Source: Neorhizobium sp. (lineage in GTDB: Bacteria > Pseudomonadota > Alphaproteobacteria > Rhizobiales > Rhizobiaceae). Taken from it: DNA of 64,000 nucleotides. Positions 1 through 8,708 of this stretch are shown one piece after another. The translations under genes and the position numbers were made by a program. The notes beneath the pieces are model-generated. The model was not told where the DNA came from. It saw only the letters and a list, made by a program, of their open reading frames with translations, and made no database searches. Within the stretch, counting starts at the first letter, position 1, and every line of letters starts with the position of its first letter. The DNA is taken from assembly GCA_028283725.1 (NCBI GenBank), contig JAPWKC010000002.1:7501-71500 (forward strand), read 5' to 3'.

Positions 1-434
1 ACGATCGAGGCTCCGATGCAGGACGAACCGATCACCGAATGCGGTTGACGACCGAGCGGCTTAAGCCGATTTTCGAGCGCAAACAGCGTTCCCCCCGGCT
101 GCGAGACGATCTGCCGGCCGCCATCGAGAATATCGATCCGGTCAAGCCGCAGCGTGCTGATGATGACGGCTTCGCGATCATAAGCGCCATCGGGGGTCGA
201 ACCGCCGGTAAGGCCGGTATTGGCCGCCTGCATGATGACGATGCAATCGGCGGCGATGACCGCTTCCAGCACGGTCCACATTTCGACGAGCGTGCCGGGA
301 ATGACGACCAGTGCCGCATCGCCGCCCCCGGCGCGAAAGCCCTTTCTGAACCGGGCCGTCTGCCTCGCCTCGGTCAGGCAATGGCGCGGCCCGACAATCT
401 TTGCGATCGTACCGACAAGCGCGTCGCGGCCCAT
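1..434 (-). CDS. dld: D-lactate dehydrogenase (quinone-dependent, FAD), 5' part only
   Basis: The minus-strand frame from the ATG at 434 runs open off the left edge, so only about 144 N-terminal residues are visible. They contain the FAD-binding-type motif TGLTGGSTP and a later segment GSSCIGAS, both characteristic of the E. coli Dld family. This family oxidises D-lactate to pyruvate at the inner face of the membrane and passes electrons to quinone. A GAGGAG ribosome site precedes the ATG. The gene is divergent from a glyoxalase I gene, and D-lactate is the end product of the glyoxalase route, so the pairing makes metabolic sense (inference). The C-terminal half lies outside the window. Confidence 0.85.
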   Translation of the reverse strand, partial: MGRDALVGTIAKIVGPRHCLTEARQTARFRKGFRAGGGDAALVVIPGTLVEMWTVLEAVIAADCIVIMQAANTGLTGGSTPDGAYDREAVIISTLRLDRIDILDGGRQIVSQPGGTLFALENRLKPLGRQPHSVIGSSCIGASI

Positions 435-629
435 GGCTTTCTCCTCCTCGTTGCCGTCATCGCCGCCCTCTCCTGTCAAGGCGACGTCTTATCGTTGCGA
501 CACTATCCTGTAGCAAAATCGTCCAGGTAGTAGCCAAATAATACCCGCAATGTTTTTCCGCCCCTATATTCGACGAGGAGGACTGAGGAACACGACTTTA
601 GGAAACGCCGGCAGCGACGAGGGAGGAGC
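435..629. promoter_or_regulatory. Divergent intergenic region between dld and gloA
   Basis: This 195-base gap must hold the promoters of both the minus-strand dld and the plus-strand gloA operon. A ribosome site (GGGAGGAG) lies just before the gloA ATG. I see no clear palindromic operator and cannot place the -35/-10 boxes with confidence. Confidence 0.4.
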
Positions 630-1025
630 ATGGCAAAATTCGTTCACAGCATGATACGGGTTCTCGACGAGGCCCGGTCCGTCGATTTCTACGATCGCGC
701 CTTCAGGCTGAAAATCGCAGACCGGCTGGATTTCGATGCATTCACGCTCGTCTATCTTTCCAACAGCGAAAACACGTTCGAGCTCGAACTGACCATCAAC
801 AAGGATCAGTCGGAACCCTATGCGCTCGGCAATGGCTACGGCCATTCAGCCTTCGTCGTCGAGGATCTCGATGCCGAACATGCGCGCTTCGAGCGTGAGG
901 GCCTTTCGCCGCGCAAGCTGGTGGATTTCAAGAACGGCGACGAGCCGGTCGCCCGCTTCTTCTTTGTCCAGGATCCGGACGGTTACCAGATCGAGGTCAT
1001 CCAGAAACAGGGACGCTATCGCTGA
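630..1025 (+). CDS. gloA: Glyoxalase I (lactoylglutathione lyase), VOC family
   Basis: The 131-residue protein aligns by eye with E. coli GloA along its whole length (HSMIRV near the N terminus, YGHSAF mid-chain, DPDGYQIEVI near the end). The four metal ligands of the family appear as H6, E53, H72 and E122. The enzyme isomerises the methylglyoxal-glutathione hemithioacetal to S-lactoylglutathione in the cytoplasm. The ATG follows a GGGAGGAG ribosome site. It is first in a run with the GMC dehydrogenase genes, 38 bases upstream of the next gene, and divergent from dld. The link to methylglyoxal detoxification is inferred from these neighbours. Confidence 0.88.
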   Translation: MAKFVHSMIRVLDEARSVDFYDRAFRLKIADRLDFDAFTLVYLSNSENTFELELTINKDQSEPYALGNGYGHSAFVVEDLDAEHARFEREGLSPRKLVDFKNGDEPVARFFFVQDPDGYQIEVIQKQGRYR

Positions 1026-1063
1026 ACACGTAAAGACATATCGAAACCATTTGGGAGGAAAGA

Positions 1064-1585
1064 ATGGAGACGACGAAACGACAATTGCTTATCGGCACCG
1101 CCACGGCGACGCTGATGGTATCCGGCCTGACAAAGGTCGCCTTCGCCAAATTGCCGCTGGATCTGGGGGGAGACAGCGCGGCCAAGAAGACGCTGGTGAA
1201 GATGATCCGCGTCATGTTCCCGCACAAGACCTTCGGCAACGGCCCTTACGAGCGCACCGCCGACGCCGTGTTTGCCGCATCCGCCAAGACGCCGGCCGAC
1301 AAGATCGCCTTCTTTGCCTCGCTGCGCGACGTGCAGGAGAGCGGCTTTGACGGCCTCGACGACGATAAGGCTTATGCGGCGCTGAAATCCATGGAGAACA
1401 CGGATTTCTTCAAGCTGGTCAAGGGCACGACCGTCACCACGCTCTACGACGATCCCGAAGTCTGGACAGTGCTCGGCTATGAAGGGCCAAGCTTCGACAA
1501 GGGCGGCTATATCCATCGCGGGTTCAACGACCTCGACTGGCTGCCGGATCCACGGATCGACGAATATGCAGGAGCTGGACAATGA
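1064..1585 (+). CDS. Small subunit of a GMC-type (sorbitol/gluconate-dehydrogenase-like) dehydrogenase
   Basis: The 173-residue protein begins with a Tat-like signal (TKRQLLIG, then a hydrophobic stretch ending AFA near residue 28). Export to the periplasm is therefore likely. Its size, signal and position directly before a GMC flavoprotein match the small subunits of membrane-bound FAD sorbitol or gluconate dehydrogenases. These help export and maturation of the flavoprotein. The Tat motif has KR rather than RR. The stop overlaps the start of the flavoprotein gene by four bases (ATGA), which implies translational coupling. No cytochrome gene belongs to this unit, unlike the second set at 13.8-17.6 kb. 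Confidence 0.7.
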   Translation: METTKRQLLIGTATATLMVSGLTKVAFAKLPLDLGGDSAAKKTLVKMIRVMFPHKTFGNGPYERTADAVFAASAKTPADKIAFFASLRDVQESGFDGLDDDKAYAALKSMENTDFFKLVKGTTVTTLYDDPEVWTVLGYEGPSFDKGGYIHRGFNDLDWLPDPRIDEYAGAGQ

Positions 1586-3147
1586 AGACGATCGCCAATG
1601 ACGAAAAAGCCGTTGTCATCATCGGCTCGGGCGCGGGCGGCGGAACGCTTGCCTACGAACTCACCAAGGCGGGCATTCCCTGCGTCGTCCTCGAAGCCGG
1701 CCCCTATCTCAAGAACGAGGATTACCACAACAACGAATGGGAGGCCTTTCGCCAGATGGCCTGGCTCGATCCGCGCACGACGAGCGGCTCGTGGCGGGTC
1801 GCGACCGACTTTCCGAACCTGCCGGCCTGGATCGTCAAGGCGGTCGGCGGCACGACGACGCATTGGTCGGGCGCCACGCCGCGCTTCAAGGACTATGAAT
1901 TCAAGGCGCGCACCACCTATGGCGAGGTTGCCGGCGCGGCACTTCTCGACTGGCCGATCACGCTCGCCGAGATGGCGCCCTATTACGACCGGGCCGAGAT
2001 CGCCATGGGCTCCACCCACCGGCATGGCCGCCCGGCCCTTCCGGCCAACAACAATTACAAGGTTTTCGCCAACGGTGCCGAGCGCGTCGGCTACAAGCTC
2101 TACGCCACCGGCCCCTATGCCACCAATGCCGAACCCTATGACGGGCGGCCCGCCTCGATCCAGGACGGGTTCAACTTCCAGGGCGACAAGAACAAGTCGA
2201 AATGGAGCACGCTGGTGCGCGAAATTCCGCGCGCTCTGGAAACCGGATTGCTCGACCTTCGCCCCGAAAGCCATGTGGTGCGGATCACCCATGATACTTC
2301 CGGCAAGGTCGATGCGGTCATCTACGCCGACAAGGCCGGAAACCTGCACCAGCAGGCGGCCCGCGTCGTCTGCGTGGCCGGCAATTCGATCGAGACGGCC
2401 CGTCTGCTTCTCCTGAGCGAAAGCAACCGTTTCCCGAAGGGCCTTGCCAACAGTTCGGATCAGGTGGGGCGCAATTACATGCGCCACATGACAGGCTCGG
2501 TCTATGCGCGGTTCGACAAGCCCGTCCACATGCATCGCGGCGAGACCATGGCCGGGATCATTGCCGACGAGGCGCCGCACAAGCCCGATCGCGGCTTCGT
2601 CGGCGGTTACTATATGGAAACGATTGCGCTCGGGCCGTCCTTCCTCGCAGCCTTCGCCGAACCGGGGGCATGGGGGCCGGACTTTGCCAAACTGATGGAT
2701 GCCTATGCCAGTACGGCGGGCATGTGGATCGTCGGCGAGGACATGCCGCAGGCTTCGAACCGCATCACGCTATCGGACAAGGTCCGCGACACATGGGGCC
2801 TGCCCGTGCCGAACGTGCATTTCGACGATCATCCCAACGATGTCGCGATGCGGACCTACGCCTACGAGCATGCCGAAAAGCTCTATCAGGCGGTCGGCGC
2901 CGTCGGCACGCATCGCACGCCGCCCTATCCATCGACCCACAATCTCGGCACTTGCCGGATGAGCGCCAAGGCGGAAGACGGCGTGGTCGATCGTTTCGGC
3001 CGCGCGCATGACGTGCCCAATCTCTTCGTCTCCGACGGGTCAGTCATGACGACGGGGGCCGCTGCCAACCCGACGCTCACCATCGTCGCACTGGCGATCC
3101 GGCAGGCCGAATATCTGTCGAAGGAACTGAAGGCCGGGAATATCTAG
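1582..3147 (+). CDS. GMC-family FAD-dependent dehydrogenase, large subunit
   Basis: The 521-residue flavoprotein has the ADP-binding motif GSGAGGG at residues 15-21 and the GMC C-terminal region with HNLGTCRMS and GAAANPTLTIVALA, where the catalytic His lies. These enzymes oxidise alcohols, polyols or sugar acids and reduce quinone or a cytochrome. No signal peptide is present, so it is probably carried out by its Tat-exported partner encoded just upstream, as in related enzymes (inference). The substrate cannot be told from sequence; the position beside gloA and dld hints at short hydroxy-acid or alcohol metabolism. A strong terminator follows. Confidence 0.8.
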   Translation: MKTIANDEKAVVIIGSGAGGGTLAYELTKAGIPCVVLEAGPYLKNEDYHNNEWEAFRQMAWLDPRTTSGSWRVATDFPNLPAWIVKAVGGTTTHWSGATPRFKDYEFKARTTYGEVAGAALLDWPITLAEMAPYYDRAEIAMGSTHRHGRPALPANNNYKVFANGAERVGYKLYATGPYATNAEPYDGRPASIQDGFNFQGDKNKSKWSTLVREIPRALETGLLDLRPESHVVRITHDTSGKVDAVIYADKAGNLHQQAARVVCVAGNSIETARLLLLSESNRFPKGLANSSDQVGRNYMRHMTGSVYARFDKPVHMHRGETMAGIIADEAPHKPDRGFVGGYYMETIALGPSFLAAFAEPGAWGPDFAKLMDAYASTAGMWIVGEDMPQASNRITLSDKVRDTWGLPVPNVHFDDHPNDVAMRTYAYEHAEKLYQAVGAVGTHRTPPYPSTHNLGTCRMSAKAEDGVVDRFGRAHDVPNLFVSDGSVMTTGAAANPTLTIVALAIRQAEYLSKELKAGNI

Positions 3148-3155
3148 CCAATTGA

Positions 3156-3185
3156 AGGGGCCGCAATTCTTGCGGCCCCTTTTTC
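3156..3185 (+). terminator. Rho-independent terminator after the gloA-GMC operon
   Basis: An 11-base-pair stem (3156-3166 with 3170-3180, GC-rich) with a three-base loop is followed by a T run. It lies 8 bases after the GMC stop codon. Confidence 0.85.
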
Positions 3186-3227
3186 CGCGTCTCGCATACC
3201 CTAAATTGGCGAGAAGGAGCATCGGTC

Positions 3228-3677
3228 ATGGAGGAAAGAGCCGTGTGCAGACTATTCATCGGCGCGAATTCGCACCTGTGGGAAAGCCAGACGCGCTCGC
3301 TGCGCATCGACGGCATGGTGACGAGCGTCCGGCTGGAAACAATGTTCTGGAGCGTGCTGGAGGAAATCGCCGCGCGCGACGATATGAACGTGCCGCAGCT
3401 TCTCCACCAGCTCTATAACGAATCGATCGACGAGGGACACGACCTCGGCAATTTCACATCATTCCTCAGGGTCTGCTGCCTGCGCTACATCGATCTGCAG
3501 CTGAAGGGTCTCTTGCCGAACGGCCGCAACGATCTTCTGTCGACCGAGGAGATCCTTACCATGGAGACCAAGATGCGCGGCAAACAGTCGTCGCCGGTCC
3601 CTGCCGTTGCCCCGAGGATTGCATCAACGGCAGCCTCGGCACTTGCCCCGACGGTCGCCAAGGTCCGGCAGCATTGA
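3228..3677 (+). CDS. Ribbon-helix-helix domain protein (RHH_4 type), putative DNA-binding
   Basis: The 149-residue protein carries a compact fold at residues 20-95 containing TRSLRIDGMVTSVRLE, a helical stretch FWSVLEEIAARD and FTSFLRVCCLRYI. This matches the conserved ribbon-helix-helix family found in many alphaproteobacteria. The last 40 residues are Ala/Pro-rich and look unstructured. It probably binds DNA as a dimer, but no target is known. It stands alone behind a terminator. The ATG at 3228 is the first in frame; Met30 is a weaker alternative. Confidence 0.65.
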   Translation: MEERAVCRLFIGANSHLWESQTRSLRIDGMVTSVRLETMFWSVLEEIAARDDMNVPQLLHQLYNESIDEGHDLGNFTSFLRVCCLRYIDLQLKGLLPNGRNDLLSTEEILTMETKMRGKQSSPVPAVAPRIASTAASALAPTVAKVRQH

Positions 3678-3986
3678 TGTCGGAACATGCCGGCGCGATG
3701 GCCCCCGGCAGAAGGCAAAAGGCAAAAGGCAAAAAAGTTCGGCGGGGCCGCCACGCTGTTTGTCACGAAAACTTTCTGACGCTCAACATCGTCATCCTCG
3801 CGCCTGTGGCGAGGCTCTGACGACGGCCAATAGGGCATATCAGATCCTCGGGACGAGCCCGAGGATAAGGGCGGAGAGGTCGCAGCACTGCCATTCGCCC
3901 GAGTGGGCCGAGCGCGGCATGGTCTGCCGCGCTCCTTGCGTTTCCGGCAACAGGTCCCGGCATCCCAGCAGATGCCGCAACCGGAT
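3678..3986. repeat. Intergenic region with short tandem repeat and two-hairpin intergenic repeat
   Basis: The gap between the RHH gene and the end of ftsZ2 contains no gene. At 3713-3733 the 7-mer AGGCAAA is repeated three times. At 3796-3814 there is a hairpin (CCTCGCGCC/GGCGAGG), and at 3844-3866 a perfect one (ATCCTCGGG, 5-base loop, CCCGAGGAT). The paired-hairpin layout resembles that at 51846-51921, so both look like copies of a dispersed rhizobial intergenic repeat. Confidence 0.55.
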
Positions 3987-4979
3987 TTACCGCATCGCGG
4001 TCGGTGCCGGGCCCGGAACCGGGGTCTCGAGGCCGGTTGCGACCACCGAGACGCGGAACTTGCCGTCGAGATTGCGGTCGAAGATCGCGCCGACGACGAT
4101 GTCGGCCTCGTCCTGCACCTCGTCGCGGATGCGGCTTGCGGCTTCATCCACCTCGAACAGCGTCATGTCCGAACCACCGGAGATCGAGACCAGCACGCCG
4201 CGGGCACCCGAAAGCGAGATATCGTCGAGCAGCGGGTTGGCGATCGCCGCTTCGGCGGCAGCCATCGCGCGTCCGTCGCCGGCAGCCTCGCCGGTTCCCA
4301 TCATCGCCCGGCCCATGCCGCGCATGACGGCGCGCACGTCGGCGAAATCGAGGTTGATCAGGCCTTCCTTGACGATCAGGTCGGTGATGCAGCCGACACC
4401 GGCGTAGAGCACGCGGTCGGCCGTCATGAACGCGTCGGCAAAGGTCGTCTTGGCATCGGCGATGCGGAAGAGGTTCTGGTTGGGGATGACGATGACGGTA
4501 TCGGCCGCCTTGCGCAGCGCCTCGATACCGGCTTCGGCCATCTTCATCCGACGATTGCCTTCGAAGGTGAAGGGTTTCGTTACCACGCCGACCGTCAGGA
4601 TGCCGGCAGCGCGGGCCGCCTCGGCGATGACGGGAGCAGCCCCGGTCCCCGTGCCGCCGCCCATGCCGGCGGTCACGAAGCACATATGCGAACCATGCAG
4701 ATGGTCCATGATCTCGTCGATCGATTCCTCGGCTGCGGCGCGGCCCACCTCGGGCAGCGAGCCGGCGCCGAGACCTTCTGTCACCTGCGCGCCGAGCTGG
4801 ATGCGGCGCGTGGCCTTGGAGGTTGCCAGCACCTGCGCATCCGTGTTGGCCGCGATGAATTCCACGCCGGCCAGTTCCTCGGCGATCATGTTGTTGATCG
4901 CGTTACCACCGCCGCCACCGACGCCAATCACCGAGATATGCGGTCGAAGTCCAGAAATCGCGCTCTTGGCGTCCGTCAT
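3987..4979 (-). CDS. ftsZ2: Short second FtsZ (FtsZ2-like tubulin-family GTPase)
   Basis: The 330-residue protein has the tubulin signature GGGTGTG at 107-113 and the T7 loop NLDFADV at 209-215, so nucleotide binding and polymer contacts look intact. It ends right after the globular core and lacks both the long linker and the C-terminal peptide that binds FtsA/ZipA. Canonical rhizobial FtsZ is much longer (around 590 residues). Sinorhizobium meliloti is known to have such a short second copy, FtsZ2. The gene stands alone, away from any ftsQA cluster. An AGGAGAGG ribosome site precedes the ATG. It is probably a division modulator rather than the main Z-ring protein (inference). Confidence 0.88.
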   Translation of the reverse strand: MTDAKSAISGLRPHISVIGVGGGGGNAINNMIAEELAGVEFIAANTDAQVLATSKATRRIQLGAQVTEGLGAGSLPEVGRAAAEESIDEIMDHLHGSHMCFVTAGMGGGTGTGAAPVIAEAARAAGILTVGVVTKPFTFEGNRRMKMAEAGIEALRKAADTVIVIPNQNLFRIADAKTTFADAFMTADRVLYAGVGCITDLIVKEGLINLDFADVRAVMRGMGRAMMGTGEAAGDGRAMAAAEAAIANPLLDDISLSGARGVLVSISGGSDMTLFEVDEAASRIRDEVQDEADIVVGAIFDRNLDGKFRVSVVATGLETPVPGPAPTAMR

Positions 4980-5261
4980 CGCCCTCTCCTTTATATACTA
5001 TGTCTCATCCGCCCGACTGCGGATGGCGAATCGGCCTGGACGCTAGAATTGTAACAAGGCGCAGGCAGGGCGTTCCATCCTCCCCCACGCAGCTGTCCCC
5101 CATAAACACACCAAGGGCGACCCGAAGCTTGCGTATCTGACGCTTTGCCGGGTTTTTTGCCTCGTATCGGCCGGGAAGCCCGGCCGGATGTTTGACAGGC
5201 TGCGGCCAAACCCGGCACAGTGATTGCCACCGATATCGACCAATGCGGGAAATCTGCGATC

Positions 5262-5561
5262 ATGGCTGACGCGAATGAGGCTTATCTTGTTGAGGTGTCC
5301 GGCAGGGTCCAGGGCGTCGGCTACCGGGCGTGGACCAGAAGCGAGGCAGGCAGGCTCGGTCTTGAAGGCTGGGTGCGCAATGAAGCGGATGGTTCCGTCA
5401 CGGCGCTGATCGCGGGGCCGAAAGCCGCAACCGCGACGATGCTGGAACGCTTTCGCGTCGGCCCGTTCGGGGCGAAGGTCACAGAGGTCGCAGCGCGGCC
5501 GATCGAGGTCAGCGAGCTTCCCGCAGGCCACCTTCCGAGCGGATTTTCGATCGACCGCTGA
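5262..5561 (+). CDS. acyP: Acylphosphatase
   Basis: The 99-residue protein has the acylphosphatase signature VSGRVQGVGYRAW with the catalytic Arg, and the Asn in GWVRNEADGSV. It hydrolyses carboxyl-phosphate bonds of small acyl phosphates in the cytoplasm. I start at the ATG at 5262, which gives the usual length for the family; an in-frame GTG at 5220 would add 14 residues that the family does not have. The YdcF-like gene follows 86 bases downstream in the same direction. Confidence 0.88.
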   Translation: MADANEAYLVEVSGRVQGVGYRAWTRSEAGRLGLEGWVRNEADGSVTALIAGPKAATATMLERFRVGPFGAKVTEVAARPIEVSELPAGHLPSGFSIDR

Positions 5562-5647
5562 CACATGCTCTATCGCGCCCGTGCCGGAAGCCTTCTTTTC
5601 GCCCTCTCCCGCCCCTCCCCCAAGCCTTCGCGAGATCCTGACGCCGC

Positions 5648-6436
5648 ATGCTGTTCATCGTCGCAAAAGTCTTCTGGACGCTCGCCCAACCGGTCACCCT
5701 CGCCTTCATCATGGGTCTCACTGCGATCCTTGCAGGGTTTGCACGCTTCAGTAAGACGGCGCTTGCCATCGGCCTTGCCGCACTCGTCGGCGTCTTCATC
5801 ACCTTCTACACCTCGCTCGGCGCCATTCTTGTAGAGGGATTGGAAGACCGTTTCCCGCATCCGGCCACGCCCTCGCAGGTCGCCTGTGTCATCGTGCTCG
5901 GCGGCGGCATCGCCACCAAGGTCGATAGCGTGCGCAGCGGTTACGATCTCGATGACGGCGCCGATCGCTATATCGAGGCGGTGCGGCTGGCGCAGACCTA
6001 TCCGGATGCGCGGATCATCATGTCGGGCGGAGACGGGCGGATCGAGGGTGGCTATGTCAAGGAAGCCACCATCATCAAGCGCATGTTCGATGCCTTCAAG
6101 GTCGATCCGGCGCGGGTCGATTACGACGAGACCTCGCGCGACACCTATGAGAACGCCGTCAACACCAGGCGCATTCTCGACAACCGCCATCTCACCGGAT
6201 GCCTGCTCATCACGTCGGGCTGGCATATGCCGCGCACGGTGGCGATCTTCCGCCATCTCGGCATGCATGTGGTGCCCTGGGTCACTGACTACCGCACGAC
6301 GGGCGAGGAGACGTTTGAGATCAGCGTGACCGATCCGCTGACCAATGCGACGCTGTTTTCCATCGCCGCTCGCGAATGGATCGGCATCCTCGCCTATTAT
6401 CTCACCGGCCGGGTCGACACGCTTTATCCCATCTGA
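5648..6436 (+). CDS. YdcF/SanA/ElyC-family (DUF218) membrane protein
   Basis: The 262-residue protein has two hydrophobic segments at about 1-30 and 36-58, then a DUF218 domain. That domain begins VIVLGGGI and includes SGGDG, SRDTYENA and TSGWHMPR. This is the layout of ElyC/YdcF proteins, some of which affect envelope carbon and peptidoglycan metabolism. Its own substrate is unknown. It ends at a bidirectional terminator shared with xylA. Confidence 0.75.
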   Translation: MLFIVAKVFWTLAQPVTLAFIMGLTAILAGFARFSKTALAIGLAALVGVFITFYTSLGAILVEGLEDRFPHPATPSQVACVIVLGGGIATKVDSVRSGYDLDDGADRYIEAVRLAQTYPDARIIMSGGDGRIEGGYVKEATIIKRMFDAFKVDPARVDYDETSRDTYENAVNTRRILDNRHLTGCLLITSGWHMPRTVAIFRHLGMHVVPWVTDYRTTGEETFEISVTDPLTNATLFSIAAREWIGILAYYLTGRVDTLYPI

Positions 6437-6438
6437 CC

Positions 6439-6471
6439 AGTGCCCGGCGTTCACAAGCCACGCCGGGCACT
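6439..6471. terminator. Bidirectional hairpin between the YdcF-like gene and xylA
   Basis: A perfect 11-base-pair stem (6439-6449 with 6461-6471) with an 11-base loop lies between two convergent stop codons. The T tract is short (TCGTTT) on the plus side, so it may work partly by structure alone. Confidence 0.7.
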
Positions 6472-6486
6472 CGTTTCAGGCCGCTG

Positions 6487-7806
6487 TCAAACGTAGCGGT
6501 TGACGATGTTTTCGAGATATTCCTGGCGACCGGATACCGGCTGCGGGTTGATATTGTCCCGCTCCACCATCGCGGCGATCTGGTCGAGCTTGATCTCGCC
6601 ACGCAGCATCTGTTGGGCAAGCGGGCTCGACCATTTCTCGTAACGCGTGTCGAGCGGGGCCTTCAACGCGCCGTCATCGAGCATCTTCTGCGCTGCTTTC
6701 AGACCACGGGCACAGGCATCCATGCCGCCGATATGGCCGATCAGCAGATCCTGCGGATCGAGCGACTGGCGGCGCAGCTTGGCATCGAAATTGGTACCGC
6801 CATTGACGAAGCCGCCGCCCGACAGAACATGGTAATAGGCAAGCGCCATTTCGGGAACGTTGTTGGGAAACTGGTCCGTGTCCCACCCCGACTGCATGTC
6901 GTTGCGGTTCATGTCGATCGAGCCGAAAATGCCGAACGCGTTGGCCATGGCCAGTTCGTGCTCGAAGGAATGGCCGGCAAGGATGGCGTGGCCCTGTTCG
7001 ATATTGAGCTTCACTTCCTTGTCCAAGCCGTGCTTCTGCAGGAAGGCATAGACGGTGGAGACGTCATAATCATACTGGTGCTTGGTCGGCTCCTGCGGCT
7101 TCGGCTCGATCAGGATCGTGCCTTCAAATCCGATCTTGTACTTGTATTCGACGACGAGATTGAGGAAGCGGCCCATCTGGTCGAGCTCGCGGCCGACATC
7201 CGTATTGAGCAGGGTCTCGTAGCCCTCGCGCCCGCCCCAGAGAACATAATTGGCGCCGCCCAGCTTCTTCGTGGCATCGAGGCAGGTCTTTACGGTTGCC
7301 CCGGCAAAGGCAAAAACATCCGGATCGGGATTGGTCGCCGCACCCGACATATAGCGGCGATGCGAAAACAGGTTCGCTGTTCCCCAGAGCAGCCGGACGC
7401 CCGTCTCCTCCTGCTTCTGGCCGAAATAGTCGACGATCTCCTCAAGATTGCGGGTATTCTCCTTGAAACTGTTGCCTTCCGGCCGGACATCGGCGTCGTG
7501 GAAGCAATAGAAGGGAGAGCCGAGCAGCGAAAAGAACTCGAAGGCGACATCCGCCTTCAGCTTTGCCGCTTCCATCGTGTCGTCGAACCACGGGCGCAGG
7601 AAGGTCTGGCCACCGAAGGGGTCGCCGCCCGGCCAGGTGAATGTGTGCCAGTAGGCGACGGCAAAGCGCAGATGGTCTTCCATCCGCTTGCCGGCCACGA
7701 TCTCATCGGCATTGTAATGGCGGAATGCCAGCGGATTGGCGCTGTCGGGCCCCTCGTACCGGATCTTGGAAATATCGCCGAAAAAGCCTGTCGTCTTCGG
7801 TGCCAT
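6487..7806 (-). CDS. xylA: Xylose isomerase
   Basis: The protein has 439 residues from the ATG at 7806, the normal length (E. coli 440). It converts D-xylose to D-xylulose in the cytoplasm. Hallmarks are [10 protein letters not shown] with the active His at about 103, the metal-binding stretch [16 protein letters not shown], and [13 protein letters not shown] chose 7806 because a GAGGAGGAG ribosome site sits just upstream; a frame-extending start 24 bases earlier lacks support. No xylulokinase or xylose transporter is adjacent. A palindrome at 7890-7907 is a likely control site. Confidence 0.96.
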   Translation of the reverse strand: MAPKTTGFFGDISKIRYEGPDSANPLAFRHYNADEIVAGKRMEDHLRFAVAYWHTFTWPGGDPFGGQTFLRPWFDDTMEAAKLKADVAFEFFSLLGSPFYCFHDADVRPEGNSFKENTRNLEEIVDYFGQKQEETGVRLLWGTANLFSHRRYMSGAATNPDPDVFAFAGATVKTCLDATKKLGGANYVLWGGREGYETLLNTDVGRELDQMGRFLNLVVEYKYKIGFEGTILIEPKPQEPTKHQYDYDVSTVYAFLQKHGLDKEVKLNIEQGHAILAGHSFEHELAMANAFGIFGSIDMNRNDMQSGWDTDQFPNNVPEMALAYYHVLSGGGFVNGGTNFDAKLRRQSLDPQDLLIGHIGGMDACARGLKAAQKMLDDGALKAPLDTRYEKWSSPLAQQMLRGEIKLDQIAAMVERDNINPQPVSGRQEYLENIVNRYV

Positions 7807-8132
7807 GGGGGTCTCCTCCTCGCTCAGCACAGATCAAATCATCGGCCCGCCACCGGCGGACGCCGCCTCCAGAATGCTACGCACAGAAAATGATGTACGT
7901 ACCTCATTTTTGAGAGAGGATTTTACGCACCGATATCTCCGTTTGAGAAACGCGGCGCGTGCCTTCTGCAATGTGTCTTAAGGGTCCTCTCCCGTCAGAC
8001 GATATTCGACCAGAATAGCGCGGCCGTCAATCTCTCATCGCGGCCATATGCGGTCGCAGGATGCCAAGGCCTTGGCGCATTCGCATCAGAGGCTTGAGGG
8101 GCGTCATGGCGAACATCGGCAGCATCGAAGGC
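7807..8132. promoter_or_regulatory. xylA upstream region with an 18-base LacI-like palindrome
   Basis: The gap between xylA and recX contains no gene. At 7890-7907 an 18-base near-perfect palindrome (ATGA.GTACGTAC.TCAT) has a central CG, typical of LacI-family operators. It lies 84 bases upstream of the xylA start. A sugar-responsive repressor site is inferred; the regulator itself is not in the window. Confidence 0.5.
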
Positions 8133-8708
8133 CTATCCGCCCGAGAGGATTTCGTCTGCCTCCTGCGCCGACATTTCGCAGACCCTTCGGCCGATATCGA
8201 AGCCGAAACCGCCGCGGGCAAAGGCGGAAAGCTCCTTGCCCCGCCGCTTCTCGTCCAGCTCTACCCTGCGGAACGGGCCGAAGGCGCGCTTGCGGGCGAG
8301 AATGACGGCGGCCTTCAGGTCATCGACCTCGGCCACCGCCGCTTTGGTGGTTTCCGCCGCCACGCCCTTCATGGAGAGCTTCTGCGCGATCGCCCGTCGC
8401 GACCGGCCGGACCGTTCACCCTGCCGGGTCGCCACTTCCGCATAGGTCGTGTCGTTGAGGGCGCCGACATCGTAGCCGAAGGAAACGGCAAAATCGGCAA
8501 GCGCCGAGACCTGCCGGTCGGAAATTTCTTCAAACTTTTGCCGCGCCTTGCGGGTAATGGCATCACGCAGCTGCCGTTCCGTCAGCATCTGCTTGGCAAG
8601 CCGGTAGCTTGCAGAATTGCGTGCCCAGGAGAGCATCCGTGCGCTCGGCACGTCGGCTTGCGGGGTCTCCGGCGCCTCGTCGTTCACGGCCTCGAAATCC
8701 ATGCTCAT
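8133..8708 (-). CDS. recX: Recombination regulator RecX
   Basis: The 191-residue basic, helical protein has the three-helix RecX repeats (SARMLSWARNSASYRLAKQML, split here by function: first repeat at 23-60, second near 65-110, third near 110-165). RecX binds RecA filaments and limits recombinase activity. Its start overlaps the stop of the upstream phosphodiester glycosidase gene by four bases (ATGA), so it is translated from that transcript. It is not beside recA, which is usual for alphaproteobacteria. Confidence 0.82.
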   Translation of the reverse strand: MSMDFEAVNDEAPETPQADVPSARMLSWARNSASYRLAKQMLTERQLRDAITRKARQKFEEISDRQVSALADFAVSFGYDVGALNDTTYAEVATRQGERSGRSRRAIAQKLSMKGVAAETTKAAVAEVDDLKAAVILARKRAFGPFRRVELDEKRRGKELSAFARGGFGFDIGRRVCEMSAQEADEILSGG

